DNA of 64,000 bases, taken from contig JAHJUE010000010.1 of assembly GCA_018829205.1 (NCBI GenBank), forward strand, positions 124,001 through 188,000, read 5' to 3'. Within the stretch, counting starts at the first letter, position 1. Every line of letters starts with the position of its first letter. Below are positions 19,325-28,475 of this stretch, piece after piece. The notes beneath the pieces were generated by a model. The model was not told the DNA's origin, did no database searches, and saw only the letters and a list, made by a program, of their open reading frames with translations. The translations under genes and the position numbers were made by a program. The stretch is from Bacteroidota bacterium. Its GTDB lineage: Bacteria; Bacteroidota; Ignavibacteria; Ignavibacteriales; Melioribacteraceae.

Positions 19325-19846
19325 ATGAAAGAATACGGCTATCCATTTCTTGCCAGACTTATTTACAGATACGCGAATATCCCTGTATCGTTTTTACTTA
19401 TTATTTATGTGTTCATTTCAATTGTAGGAATAAGAGAGGATTGGCTGTATGTAATCTCTCTTATAATAAACCTTGTTCTGCTTTATGTTCTTAACCGTTA
19501 TTATTTTAAAATGTATAAAATGTTCCCCTATAAAATTCAAATCGACAATGAGAAAATAATCTGCTCGGATTTTATGAACAAATCCAAAAGGGTTGAGGTA
19601 AAGCTTATTGACATAAGCAGAATAACAGGGGGCATATTCAGCGGCAGCCCGATTAGACCTATTTACATTTCAGACGAAAAAAATAATATAACAATCGGTT
19701 TTAACCAGCACTTAAAAGATTATAATAAATTTTTAACCATAGTGCTCAGCAATATACCGCAGGAATTATACAATGACCTGCTTGAAAAGATAAAAGAGAA
19801 CAGCATTGTTAACAAGTACCAGAAGAAAAAAGAAAAGAGTAAATAG
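19325..19846 (+). CDS. Two-helix membrane protein with PH-like cytoplasmic domain, function unknown
   Basis: 173 residues. Two adjacent membrane segments (about 17-34 and 39-58) are followed by a soluble part rich in beta-type sequence (KIQIDNEKIICSDFMNKSKRVEVKLIDISRI) and a lysine-rich tail. This layout recalls small bacterial PH-domain membrane proteins, but no motif proves it. It is a single gene that ends at a strong terminator shared with the HU gene. Confidence 0.6.
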   Translation: MKEYGYPFLARLIYRYANIPVSFLLIIYVFISIVGIREDWLYVISLIINLVLLYVLNRYYFKMYKMFPYKIQIDNEKIICSDFMNKSKRVEVKLIDISRITGGIFSGSPIRPIYISDEKNNITIGFNQHLKDYNKFLTIVLSNIPQELYNDLLEKIKENSIVNKYQKKKEKSK

Positions 19847-19881
19847 AAAAGTAATTTAGATGAGTAAATGGAACATACAAA

Positions 19882-19905
19882 AAAGCCCCGTATTTACGGG
19901 GCTTT
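19882..19905. terminator. Bidirectional intrinsic terminator
   Basis: AAAGCCCCGTA and TACGGGGCTTT form an 11-base stem with a two-base centre. It lies between the convergent membrane-protein and HU genes, with A- and T-rich flanks suited to both directions. Confidence 0.8.
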
Positions 19906-19924
19906 CTTATAATACTAAATCAGT

Positions 19925-20215
19925 TTATTTTGCAGGAAATACTGCGTCCTGAGCTGCTTTTGCTACTTTGAATTTCACAAATTTCTTTGCAGGTATAACA
20001 ATAGTTGCGCCGGTAGCTGGGTTTCTGCCCATTCTTTTCTTTCTGCTGCCGGTTGTTAATTTACCAAGACCCGGAATTGTAAAATCTTTTTTCGCTTCTT
20101 TGTGAGCTAAGCCAACTAATTCTTCTAAGAATTGTGTTGAAAGTTTTTTTGTTGTTCCAAGTTTTTTGGAAAGGTGATTTACAATGTCGCCTTTGGTCAT
20201 TGATTTTGCTGCCAT
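19925..20215 (-). CDS. HU-family nucleoid protein
   Basis: 96 residues, a histone-like DNA-bending protein. It shows the helical N-terminus (TKGDIVNHLSKKLGTTKKLSTQFLEELVGLAHKEA), the GLGKLTTGSRKKRMGRNPATGATI beta-arm with the conserved RNP tip, and the closing helix FKVAKAAQDAVF. It probably acts as a dimer on the nucleoid. Whether it is nearer HU or IHF cannot be decided by eye. About 200 bases of AT-rich promoter region separate it from the next gene. Confidence 0.93.
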   Translation of the reverse strand: MAAKSMTKGDIVNHLSKKLGTTKKLSTQFLEELVGLAHKEAKKDFTIPGLGKLTTGSRKKRMGRNPATGATIVIPAKKFVKFKVAKAAQDAVFPAK

Positions 20216-20417
20216 GGTATATCCTTTTATTTGTGAGTGATTGAACCGTTGATTAAAGATAAATAATTTCTACTGCAAATAAAAACATCTTTTTGATAAT
20301 ATACAAATGTTTTTTTTAATATAAGCCGTGAATTACTCAATGCAGATAGGTGTAATCCGGCTTTGTTAGTAAACATTAAATTAGTTATTTTGCTTTTTAT
20401 CAATTACAAGCGAAGAC

Positions 20418-22493
20418 ATGACCCGTACAAACTGCTTTACATCATCACTTATATTTTTTTTAATACTCGCTTTTATGCCCGTAAATAAAGGACTTGAGGC
20501 CTATTCCTTTTTCCAGCCGGTTAAAGATTCCACGGCGCAAGCCGATTCGTCCGATATTGCCGACTCATTATCGGCCGGTTTGCTTAAGTCTGAAGCTGCC
20601 GACACTTTAAGAAATATTTACTCGCAAGGATATTTAAGTGTTTCAGATCACGGAGTTATTTTTAAAAAAGAAACCCTGCGTAAAAATGATTACAGGTATT
20701 CGGGTGATTTGTTTAAATATACTTTAGCCGGATTTGTTTACGACCTCGGTTCATTCGGCCAGCCGAATGAAATTTCAATATACGGCAAAGGCTTTCAGAA
20801 TATTTCTTTTACGGCTGACGGTATTAGCGCCAATAACAGGATTACAAATTCATACGACCTGTATAATCTTCAATCGGAAAACATGGACTCGCTTGAGATT
20901 ATGCCTCTGCCCAGAGGTTTCTTATACGGCGTTTATAATAATCCCGTAACCGCGGCGATTTATACAATTGATACGGTATCATTCATCCCCCGCTCCCGCA
21001 TAAGATTTTTTCAGGCTCCGGAAAACGAAACATATTTTGACGCTTCATTCGGCGCGTATATATTTAAGAAGTTAAATTTTTCCTTCGACGCCGTCAACAG
21101 CAGGGTCTCATCAAGATTCGACAACAGTAATTACGGCGGATGGAAGGTTTCGACTAAACTTCGGTATATGCTTTCGAACAAAATAAATTTTACGGCCGGA
21201 TATAATTATATAAAGACCGAAACGGAATTTAACGGCGGATCAGTCGCAGCCTCAAAAGAATTTGTTAACTACGATAATCTATTGGAAAATGTTTTATACC
21301 CTACCGCTCCTGTCCTTGGTGAAGTATTTTCTTCGCGTTATCAAAAACTTACGCAGCAGAATTTGTATTTTAAAATGCTTACAAGATTCTTAAAAGATTT
21401 CCCGGCTGAATTAACCTTATATAGATTATCATCAAACACGGAATTCAGACAGAATGAACGTACGGAACTGCCGAATATTCCCGTAATAATAAACGATAAT
21501 AAATATACAGCCTTAGGTTTGGCATTTAAGCAGGATATAAATCTTGAGCCTATAAAATTAAAATTAATTTCTAACTATGAATCAGTTAAGTATGATACCG
21601 GCATACCGGAGGTTAATAATACTTTAAAAAGTTTCTCGGTCGGCGGTTCGGCTTCAATTAATTTATTTGAAGAGAAACTAACTCCCTCCTTCTTCACAAA
21701 ATATTTAAATTACGACGGTAATAGTTACAGCGGCGCGGGAGCAGATGTAAATTTCCGTTTTACTGAAGCGCTGAATTTTTACGCAGGTTATTCGGAATTC
21801 GAAAGACAGCAGAATCCTTTGTCCGCGGACATAAACAACAACATAAGCTCCCCTATTATTCAGAAAATTAAATCGTATGAAATAGGTTTAAAACTTAATT
21901 CATCTCAATTATACGGCTCGGCCTCATACTTCAGCACTAAAAATAACAATGATTTATACTACATTGCTGACCGGGGACCGGGTACAATAATTACAAATGA
22001 AGTTTCGCAATATTTTGTTAAAGCCAGCGCGCTTGCGGGAATAAGTTTAAATATGAATTTTCGTTTCTGGAAACTCCTTTTGGAATCCAACTCTTCTTAT
22101 TATTTAAATCACGACCGGGAAAAATTAACGCTTCCTCAATACAGTCTCTTCTCGGGTATATATTATGTTGATACATTATTCAACGAGAACCTGAAATTAA
22201 AAGCCGGTTTTAATTTTTATATAAACGGAAGTCAGAATTATTTTTCCTATGATTTTGAAAGAAGCATCAGGTTTCAATATGAGAATACCGGAACCGTTAT
22301 TAAATTAATTAAGGAAGAAACATCGGATATTTCATATCAGCTTGACCTGTTTATTGCCGGGCAGTTTCAGGACGAAGCAATTTTATATATCACATTCGAA
22401 AACCTGCTTGGCTACAATTATTATATTGTACCGTATTTTCCAAAACAGCCCAGATCGCTTCGATTCGGAATTTCATGGGAATTTCTTGATTAG
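20418..22493 (+). CDS. TonB-dependent receptor-plug outer-membrane barrel protein
   Basis: 691 residues with an N-terminal signal (SSLIFFLILAFMPVNKGLEA). A plug-like domain (about 95-185) contains GQPNEISIYGKGFQNISFTADGISANNR and an ending with DSLEIMPLPRGFLYG. The rest alternates aromatic beta strands and ends GISWEFLD, as outer-membrane barrels do. No TonB box is obvious, and the protein is slightly short for a full receptor, so the substrate and TonB dependence are open. Confidence 0.7.
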   Translation: MTRTNCFTSSLIFFLILAFMPVNKGLEAYSFFQPVKDSTAQADSSDIADSLSAGLLKSEAADTLRNIYSQGYLSVSDHGVIFKKETLRKNDYRYSGDLFKYTLAGFVYDLGSFGQPNEISIYGKGFQNISFTADGISANNRITNSYDLYNLQSENMDSLEIMPLPRGFLYGVYNNPVTAAIYTIDTVSFIPRSRIRFFQAPENETYFDASFGAYIFKKLNFSFDAVNSRVSSRFDNSNYGGWKVSTKLRYMLSNKINFTAGYNYIKTETEFNGGSVAASKEFVNYDNLLENVLYPTAPVLGEVFSSRYQKLTQQNLYFKMLTRFLKDFPAELTLYRLSSNTEFRQNERTELPNIPVIINDNKYTALGLAFKQDINLEPIKLKLISNYESVKYDTGIPEVNNTLKSFSVGGSASINLFEEKLTPSFFTKYLNYDGNSYSGAGADVNFRFTEALNFYAGYSEFERQQNPLSADINNNISSPIIQKIKSYEIGLKLNSSQLYGSASYFSTKNNNDLYYIADRGPGTIITNEVSQYFVKASALAGISLNMNFRFWKLLLESNSSYYLNHDREKLTLPQYSLFSGIYYVDTLFNENLKLKAGFNFYINGSQNYFSYDFERSIRFQYENTGTVIKLIKEETSDISYQLDLFIAGQFQDEAILYITFENLLGYNYYIVPYFPKQPRSLRFGISWEFLD

Positions 22494-22629
22494 TAGTCAG
22501 AAATTAATTGATGTACATAAATCCTGCAATATGAAATCTTGTAATCTTGTAATCTAACAATTAACCCCCCTATTTGTGTAGTTGAATTTCTCTCCGGCAT
22601 TTCATATTTAAGGTTAAAAAAGAGAGAAA

Positions 22630-25488
22630 ATGCGTATTAAATTTAAGTTGTTTTTGTTTATGCTAAGCGCACAGATTTATTTCGCGCAGGTTGTTATTAC
22701 TACTCCTCAGTTCCCTACGGAAACCGATTCTATAATTGTTACATTTAACGCGTCCGAGGCACAGAATAAATCATTGATCGGTTACACCGGCACTCTTTAT
22801 GCTCACACCGGGGTTACAACACGCATCAACGGCGGGAGCGAAACAAAATGGCAGCATGTTATTGAGTCGTGGGGAAACAACAACACACAGCCTTCATTAA
22901 CAAGAATAGGAACAAATCTGTATCAGCTTGTAATTAATAACCCGCGCAATTATTATAAACTTACAAACGCTAATGAAAAAATTACCGAACTTAGTTTTGT
23001 ATTCAGAAGCGCCGACGCTTCAAAACAATCTGAAGATATTTTTATCGAAATTTTCGAAGAAGGAATTAAGCTTAAAATTATTGAACCGGCTGAACTTCCC
23101 ATATACCCAGAAGCGGGAGAAAAAATAAATTTTAAAGCGGCTTCGGATAACGCGGATAGCATTTCATTGTTCTTAAATAATCAGTTTATAACTTCTACAT
23201 TAAACGATACAATTTCTTATGAAATTACAGCCGCTGGAAACGGAAGACAGTGGATTAAGTTTACGGTTTATAGTCAGGGACAAAGTGCTTCTGATTCAAC
23301 TCATTTTTATGTGCGCGGACCGGTTAAAGTTGAGAGTCTCCCTTCGGGCACTTCGGCCGGAATTAACTACGTTGATAATTCTACCGTTACGCTTGCTCTA
23401 TTCGCGCCGGACAAAGACTTTGTTTATTTAATAGGCGATTTTAATAATTGGCGATTCGATCCGGATATAAATCCCGATACGGATGAAGAGTGGCTGTTTG
23501 ACCCGGTGTATTATTTAAATATTACGCCCGACAGTACTACTTACTGGACTACAATTACAGGGCTAACGCCGAAACATGAATACCGTTTCCAATATCTTGT
23601 CGACGGCACATTAAGAATCGCCGATCCCTACGCCGATAAAATTCTTGAAGCGGAAGATTCTCTAATTTCCGAAACTACATACGCCGGTTTAATTCCTTAC
23701 CCAATTAATGAAACAAATTTTTCCGTATCGGTTTTTCAAACCGCGCAGCAGCCTTATATATGGCAGGCCGAAGGTTACGTTAAACCGGAGAAAACAAATC
23801 TTATTATTTATGAATTGCTTATAAGAGATTTCGTTTCAACCCACGATTATAAAACATTAATTGATACCCTTGATTATCTGGAAAACCTTGGGGTTAACGC
23901 GATTGAGTTAATGCCGGTTAATGAATTTGAAGGAAATGAAAGCTGGGGTTATAATACATCATTTTATTTCGCGCCCGATAAATATTACGGCTCTAAAAAT
24001 GATCTGAAAAAATTTATCGACGAATGCCATAAAAGAGGCATCGCCGTAATTATGGATATTGTATTAAATCATATGTACGGAAGATCTTCCTTCGTACGCC
24101 TTTATTCCTCGGGCGATTACGGACCCCCCTCTTCCGGAAACCCATGGTTTAACGTTACAAGCCCGAACCAGACATTCTCTTTCGGATACGACTTAAACCA
24201 TGAAAGCCAATACACAAAAGAATTAGTCGACCGTGTTAACAGGTACTGGCTTGAAGAATATAAATTTGACGGCTACCGTTTTGATTTTACAAAAGGATTT
24301 ACTCAGCGCCCCGGCGACGGCGGCAGTTATGACCAGTCGCGAATTGCCATATTAAAAAGAATGGCCGATAAAATCTGGGAATATGATTCAACCGCCTATG
24401 TTATTCTTGAACATTTCGCTCCAGACTCCGAAGAGAAAGAATTAACCGATTACGGTATGATGACCTGGGGAAACAACAACCATAATTATCTTGAAGCCTC
24501 GATGGGTTATATTTCTAATTCAAACTTCAGCAGAATTTCTTATAAAAATCATTCCTTCACAAAACCTAATTCCGTTGGTTATATGGAAAGCCACGACGAA
24601 GAAAGAATGATGTATAAAAACCTGCAGTTCGGAAACTCATCCGGAAACTACAGTATAAAGAATTTATTAAACGCTCTGCAGAGAGTTAAACTTGCGGGCG
24701 CTTTCTTTTTTACAGTTCCCGGACCGAAAATGATTTGGCAGTTCGGCGAACTCGGTTATGATTACAGCATAGATTATAACGGCAGGGTCGGCAATAAACC
24801 TATCAGATGGGATTATTATGAACATCCGGCAAGGCATAAGGTATATCAGGTCTTTTCCGAGCTGATAAAACTCAGGAAAGAAAATGAAGTGTTTAATACT
24901 TCAGACTTTGTTTTATCTCTGGCGGGTTCTGTTAAAAGAATTGAATTGAAGCATGAATCCATGGATCTTATTGTGCTCGGTAATTTTGATGTAGTTAATA
25001 GAACCTCCTCGCCGAGTTTTACGAAAAAAGGAATGTGGTATAATTATTTCTCCGGCGACAGTATTAATGTAACCGATACATTAATGAGCGTGGATTTATC
25101 CCCTGCAGACTTTCATATTTATACTACTAAAAAATTATCGGTTCCCGCGGAGGATATATTAACCGGCGTTGAAGAAATTAATTCTCTGCCGGATATTTAT
25201 GAATTGCATCAGAACTATCCTAACCCTTTTAATCCGACTACGGCAATATCATTTACAATTCCAAATGTAGCGGATGCAACCCACCCCGGCGGGCAGGACT
25301 TTGCGTCCACTACGTTAAAAATATATGATATTCTCGGGAGAGAAGTAACGGTTCTAGTAAACGATAATTTACATGCGGGCAGATACACGATAAATTTCAA
25401 CGCGGCCGGATTATCAAGCGGAATTTATTTTTATAAATTAACATCGGGAAGTTTTAGCGTAACAAGGAAGATGATGTTGCTAAAGTAG
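22630..25488 (+). CDS. Secreted GH13 alpha-amylase-family enzyme with CBM48-like and T9SS sorting domains
   Basis: 952 residues. In order: signal peptide, an N-terminal beta region (about 20-235), a CBM48-like domain (about 250-355, with FAPDKDFVYLIGDFNNW), the GH13 barrel (about 390-800) and a type A sorting domain from LHQNYPNPFNPTT to KMMLLK. Catalytic regions are visible as DIVLNHMYG, DGYRFDFTKG (nucleophile Asp), VILEHF (acid Glu) and ESHDEERM (third Asp, here SHD instead of the common NHD). It likely acts on alpha-glucans outside the cell; exact specificity is unknown. Confidence 0.9.
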   Translation: MRIKFKLFLFMLSAQIYFAQVVITTPQFPTETDSIIVTFNASEAQNKSLIGYTGTLYAHTGVTTRINGGSETKWQHVIESWGNNNTQPSLTRIGTNLYQLVINNPRNYYKLTNANEKITELSFVFRSADASKQSEDIFIEIFEEGIKLKIIEPAELPIYPEAGEKINFKAASDNADSISLFLNNQFITSTLNDTISYEITAAGNGRQWIKFTVYSQGQSASDSTHFYVRGPVKVESLPSGTSAGINYVDNSTVTLALFAPDKDFVYLIGDFNNWRFDPDINPDTDEEWLFDPVYYLNITPDSTTYWTTITGLTPKHEYRFQYLVDGTLRIADPYADKILEAEDSLISETTYAGLIPYPINETNFSVSVFQTAQQPYIWQAEGYVKPEKTNLIIYELLIRDFVSTHDYKTLIDTLDYLENLGVNAIELMPVNEFEGNESWGYNTSFYFAPDKYYGSKNDLKKFIDECHKRGIAVIMDIVLNHMYGRSSFVRLYSSGDYGPPSSGNPWFNVTSPNQTFSFGYDLNHESQYTKELVDRVNRYWLEEYKFDGYRFDFTKGFTQRPGDGGSYDQSRIAILKRMADKIWEYDSTAYVILEHFAPDSEEKELTDYGMMTWGNNNHNYLEASMGYISNSNFSRISYKNHSFTKPNSVGYMESHDEERMMYKNLQFGNSSGNYSIKNLLNALQRVKLAGAFFFTVPGPKMIWQFGELGYDYSIDYNGRVGNKPIRWDYYEHPARHKVYQVFSELIKLRKENEVFNTSDFVLSLAGSVKRIELKHESMDLIVLGNFDVVNRTSSPSFTKKGMWYNYFSGDSINVTDTLMSVDLSPADFHIYTTKKLSVPAEDILTGVEEINSLPDIYELHQNYPNPFNPTTAISFTIPNVADATHPGGQDFASTTLKIYDILGREVTVLVNDNLHAGRYTINFNAAGLSSGIYFYKLTSGSFSVTRKMMLLK

Positions 25489-25518
25489 TAATTGCAACCG
25501 CCGCGGAATGCGATTACT
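25487..25518. terminator. Hairpin between convergent amylase and methyltransferase genes
   Basis: AGTAATTGCA pairs with TGCGATTACT apart from one wobble. The stem overlaps both stop codons. It has no T-tract, so it may be only a weak bidirectional terminator. Confidence 0.4.
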
Positions 25519-26275
25519 GCTTTGTCAATTCAGATAATATAACCGCCGAAGCGCTGGCAACATTAAGCGATTCGGCTTTTCCTTTTCGGGGAATATTTAT
25601 TAAACTGTCGGAAATTTCTATCAATTCTCTAGTAGGTCCGTTTGCTTCATTGCAGAATACAATTACGTTTTTTTTTCTCTTCTCAAATTTATAAAGATTT
25701 TCCCCTTTTAGATCCGCGGTAATAATACTGTATTTTTTAAGCTGCAGGTTTATCAGATAATTTATAAATCCGCCCGCCTCATAAATATTCAAATGAAATA
25801 TCGAACCCATACTGGCACGCAGTACCTTTGGACTGTAAACTTCGGCGCATCCGCCGCTTATAATTATATTTTTAATTCCGAACCAGTCGCAGTTTCTAAG
25901 TACCGCCCCCATATTTCCCGGATCGGATATATTCTCGAGCGCGGCGGCAATAGGCGTTGAAATTTCCCCGGCGTCTTTAATCTCTTTTATTAAAAACACT
26001 CCCGCTATCCCCTGCGGAGTTTTTGTTTCGCAGAGCTTTTCAAAATCATGGTTGTTAATTACTTCAATTCTTCTATTATCGAAAAACCCGCTCGAAAGAA
26101 ATTTTTTATTATTTTCTTTGAATAAATTGGTGCATATAACCAGTTCATTATTATAGCCGCTCTCAATAGCTTCGGAAACTAATTTTTTCCCTTCGGCTAT
26201 GAATTTATTTTCAATTACCCTGTTTTTCTTCTGCAGAAGTGAGGAATAATATCTTATTTCGTTTTTTGTAAGCAT
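25514..26275 (-). CDS. TrmH/SpoU-family RNA 2'-O-methyltransferase
   Basis: 253 residues: an N-terminal substrate-binding domain and a C-terminal SPOUT knot. The three SpoU motifs are ENISDPGNMGAVLRNCDWFG (about 130), VIVFCNEANGPTREL (about 208) and LINIPRKGKAESLNVASASAVIL (about 225-247). These bind S-adenosylmethionine in the knot. The target is probably the 2'-OH of an rRNA or tRNA nucleotide, but the site cannot be predicted. It is a single gene with the repeat cluster upstream. Confidence 0.92.
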   Translation of the reverse strand: MLTKNEIRYYSSLLQKKNRVIENKFIAEGKKLVSEAIESGYNNELVICTNLFKENNKKFLSSGFFDNRRIEVINNHDFEKLCETKTPQGIAGVFLIKEIKDAGEISTPIAAALENISDPGNMGAVLRNCDWFGIKNIIISGGCAEVYSPKVLRASMGSIFHLNIYEAGGFINYLINLQLKKYSIITADLKGENLYKFEKRKKNVIVFCNEANGPTRELIEISDSLINIPRKGKAESLNVASASAVILSELTKQ

Positions 26276-26367
26276 AAAATTTTCTTATAATATGAACATA
26301 TCTAATTTAAAACAAAAAAAGGATGTATAAAACATCCATTTTAGTTTTGAGTCGATAAGATCCGGCT

Positions 26368-26480
26368 GGCTGGCAAGCTTATGCTTCTACCATGCCTTCA
26401 GCAGGCTGGCAAGCTCATGCTTCGACCATGCCTTCGGCAGGCTGGCAAGCTCATGCTTCGACAAGCTCAGCATGACATTC
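26368..26480. repeat. 36-base tandem repeat array (about three units)
   Basis: Two full 36-base units (26368-26403 and 26404-26439, four differences) and a third diverging unit to 26480. Each starts GGCTGGCAAGCT and contains ATGCTTC. The last unit ends in TTCGACAAGCTCAGCATGAC, in which CATGC and GCATG frame a hairpin. There are no unique spacers, so this is not a CRISPR. It lies in the 440-base space between trmH and the potassium operon. Confidence 0.85.
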
Positions 26481-26512
26481 CATTGCTGCCACCGACCATT
26501 CGGTGGCGCATA
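26477..26512. repeat. Dispersed 36-base hairpin repeat, copy A
   Basis: Contains the perfect hairpin GCCACCGACCATTCGGTGGC (8-base stem, CCAT loop). A copy with one mismatch over 36 bases is at 44168-44203, about 17.7 kb away and next to a RAYT gene. Confidence 0.85.
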
Positions 26513-26594
26513 ATGAATAAATAAACCATAATTAGTTATACTTATCAAATTTCTTTTCTAACATGCACCTAATGGCAGGATATTGGATGCGAGG

Positions 26595-26629
26595 ATTTTC
26601 ATTTTGAAAATCTTTTTCATTTTGGAAAA
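26595..26629. promoter_or_regulatory. Paired upstream activator sites for an NtrC-type regulator
   Basis: Two similar palindromes, TTTTCATTTTGAAAA (26596-26610) and TTTTTCATTTTGGAAAA (26613-26629), centred 18 bases apart and about 70-85 bases before the -24 element at 26680. Placement and pairing are typical for enhancer sites of sigma-54 activators. The regulator encoded just downstream is the obvious candidate. Confidence 0.6.
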
Positions 26630-26678
26630 GTTTAATTTATAAAATCTCTGTTTATTGACTATAAATCCATTTTTGTTA

Positions 26679-26694
26679 GGGCATGATACTTGCG
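26679..26694 (+). promoter_or_regulatory. Sigma-54 promoter of the lipoprotein-regulator-kinase operon
   Basis: GGGCATGATACTTGCG has the invariant GG (26680-26681) and GC (26692-26693) exactly ten bases apart, with TTGC at -12. The transcript would start near 26705, 13 bases before the first start codon. Confidence 0.75.
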
Positions 26695-26717
26695 CATTGA
26701 ATCAAAAAGAGTAATCC

Positions 26718-27095
26718 ATGCCCATAAAAATTGATTCAATACTTTTATTTTTTTTAGTTATGGTTCTTATTCTTTCTTGCGGTGAAATAGAAAGCAAGCA
26801 GACCTTATCAAAAAAGATTATTTTAAATAATGAACTTCATCTAATTATTTCAGAGCTTGAGCAAACAATGGAACAGCTGAGGGGTGATTTAATACAATCG
26901 GCGTCCGATTCCAACTATCAAAAATTGAAGTATCTTAAAATCCTTGAAGGGCACAGGCATTTACTAACTGAAAAACTAAATAAACTTAGATATATTTCAG
27001 ATAATCTTTGGAAAGATTACGAATCGGATGCGACAAACGAAATATCGCTAAGCAGGGAAGAATTAAAACAGTCTCTAAATTATAAGTTTAAGTGA
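26718..27095 (+). CDS. Small lipoprotein, first gene of the two-component operon
   Basis: 125 residues with a signal peptide and lipobox LILSC (C21). The mature part is mostly charged helix with coiled-coil character (HLIISELEQTMEQLRGDL and KILEGHRHLLTEKLNKL). No known domain is recognised. It is preceded by a sigma-54 promoter and lies 26 bases before the regulator gene, so it may act as an accessory sensor or partner of the kinase. That role is inferred from position only. Confidence 0.6.
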   Translation: MPIKIDSILLFFLVMVLILSCGEIESKQTLSKKIILNNELHLIISELEQTMEQLRGDLIQSASDSNYQKLKYLKILEGHRHLLTEKLNKLRYISDNLWKDYESDATNEISLSREELKQSLNYKFK

Positions 27096-27121
27096 TTTCT
27101 TCACTAAATATATTCTAAATT

Positions 27122-28471
27122 ATGAATAAAGGAAATATTTTAATAGTTGATGATGAATCTGAAATCAGAAATCTTCTTTCTAAACTTCTCCAGCTTGAAG
27201 GTTATACCGCTTACACTGCCGGTACAATTAATGCCGGACTAAAGATTTTATCGGAAGATGAAATTCAGGTGATCATTTTAGACGTGCGTCTTCAAAATAT
27301 TACAAGCATAAAATACCTGCCTGAAATAAAAAATATATCACCGCTTACGGAAGTAATAATGCTTACCGCGTATGGCACAATAGCGGACGGAGTCGCTTCT
27401 ATTAAACTCGGCGCGTTTGATTATATAACCAAGGGTGACGACGACGATAAGGTAATCCCGACCGTAGAAAAGGCGTTTGAAAAAAATCGTCTCTCTACTC
27501 AATTGTTACGGTTAAGAAAAAAGATAACTTCCAGATACACGTTCGATAATATAATTGGAACATCGCAAAATATTAAAGAAGCGATAACGCTCGCAAAGAA
27601 GCTGACGGCTTCGGATACTACGGTTTTACTTAAGGGTGAAACCGGAACGGGCAAGGAAATTTTCGCGCAGTCAATTCATTATAACGGCAATAGAGCAAAT
27701 AAACAGTTTGTAGCTATTAACTGCAGCGCGATTCCTAATGAAATTTTAGAGTCCGAATTATTCGGATATAAGAAAGGGGCATTTACCGGGGCTGACTCCA
27801 ATAAAAAAGGAATAATGGAAGAAGCAGACGGCGGCACATTATTTTTAGATGAAATAAGCGAGATGGCGTTTAATCTTCAAGCTAAACTGCTGAGGGTTTT
27901 AGAATCTAAATCCTTTATTAAACCCGGCGATTCAAAAGAAACAAAGGTTGATGTAAGAATTATAGCCGCTTCAAATATTAATCTTGAAAAGGCTATTGAA
28001 GAAGGCAAATTTCGCAACGATTTATATTACAGGATAAGCACCTTTATAATCGATCTTCCGTCACTTCGCCAAAGAAAGGAAGATATACCTATTCTCGCCG
28101 ATTACTTTATTAATTATTTCTCCGCTAAATTAAACAAACCTATTTATTCGGTCGATAAGGAATTTTATTCGAAGTTAAGCTCTTACGGTTTTCCCGGCAA
28201 TATTCGCGAACTGAGAAACATCTGTGAGCGGGTCGTTATATTATCGGAAAAAGGCGATATCTCGGCGGATTATTTGCCGCAAGAGTTTTCCGATAAACAA
28301 CTTAAAGCCCTCTCCGGTAATGATGATCTTTCAATCGCTTCCGTTGAAATGCGGCAAATTAAAAAAGTTCTTCAATTAACAAATAATAATAAAAATACGG
28401 CAGCGGAATTGTTGGGAATCGGCTTAACTACCCTGTACCGCAAAATTGAGCAGTATAAAATTGATATGTAA
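27122..28471 (+). CDS. NtrC-family sigma-54 response regulator
   Basis: 449 residues: a receiver domain (about 5-118, acidic DD at 10-11, phosphoacceptor D54 in IILDVR, and TKGD replacing the usual K-P pair), an AAA+ domain (about 145-375, Walker A GETGTGKE at 172-179, GAFTGA loop at 219-224 that contacts sigma-54) and a Fis-type helix-turn-helix (NTAAELLGIGLTTLYRKIEQ) at the end. It activates sigma-54 promoters. Two such promoters flank it: one before its own operon and one before the potassium transporter. It is followed four bases later by the sensor kinase. Confidence 0.93.
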   Translation: MNKGNILIVDDESEIRNLLSKLLQLEGYTAYTAGTINAGLKILSEDEIQVIILDVRLQNITSIKYLPEIKNISPLTEVIMLTAYGTIADGVASIKLGAFDYITKGDDDDKVIPTVEKAFEKNRLSTQLLRLRKKITSRYTFDNIIGTSQNIKEAITLAKKLTASDTTVLLKGETGTGKEIFAQSIHYNGNRANKQFVAINCSAIPNEILESELFGYKKGAFTGADSNKKGIMEEADGGTLFLDEISEMAFNLQAKLLRVLESKSFIKPGDSKETKVDVRIIAASNINLEKAIEEGKFRNDLYYRISTFIIDLPSLRQRKEDIPILADYFINYFSAKLNKPIYSVDKEFYSKLSSYGFPGNIRELRNICERVVILSEKGDISADYLPQEFSDKQLKALSGNDDLSIASVEMRQIKKVLQLTNNNKNTAAELLGIGLTTLYRKIEQYKIDM

Positions 28472-28475
28472 AAAT

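Noticed and set aside
26368-26480. CRISPR array
   Set aside because: The 36-base units are adjacent, with no spacers, and no cas genes are in the window.
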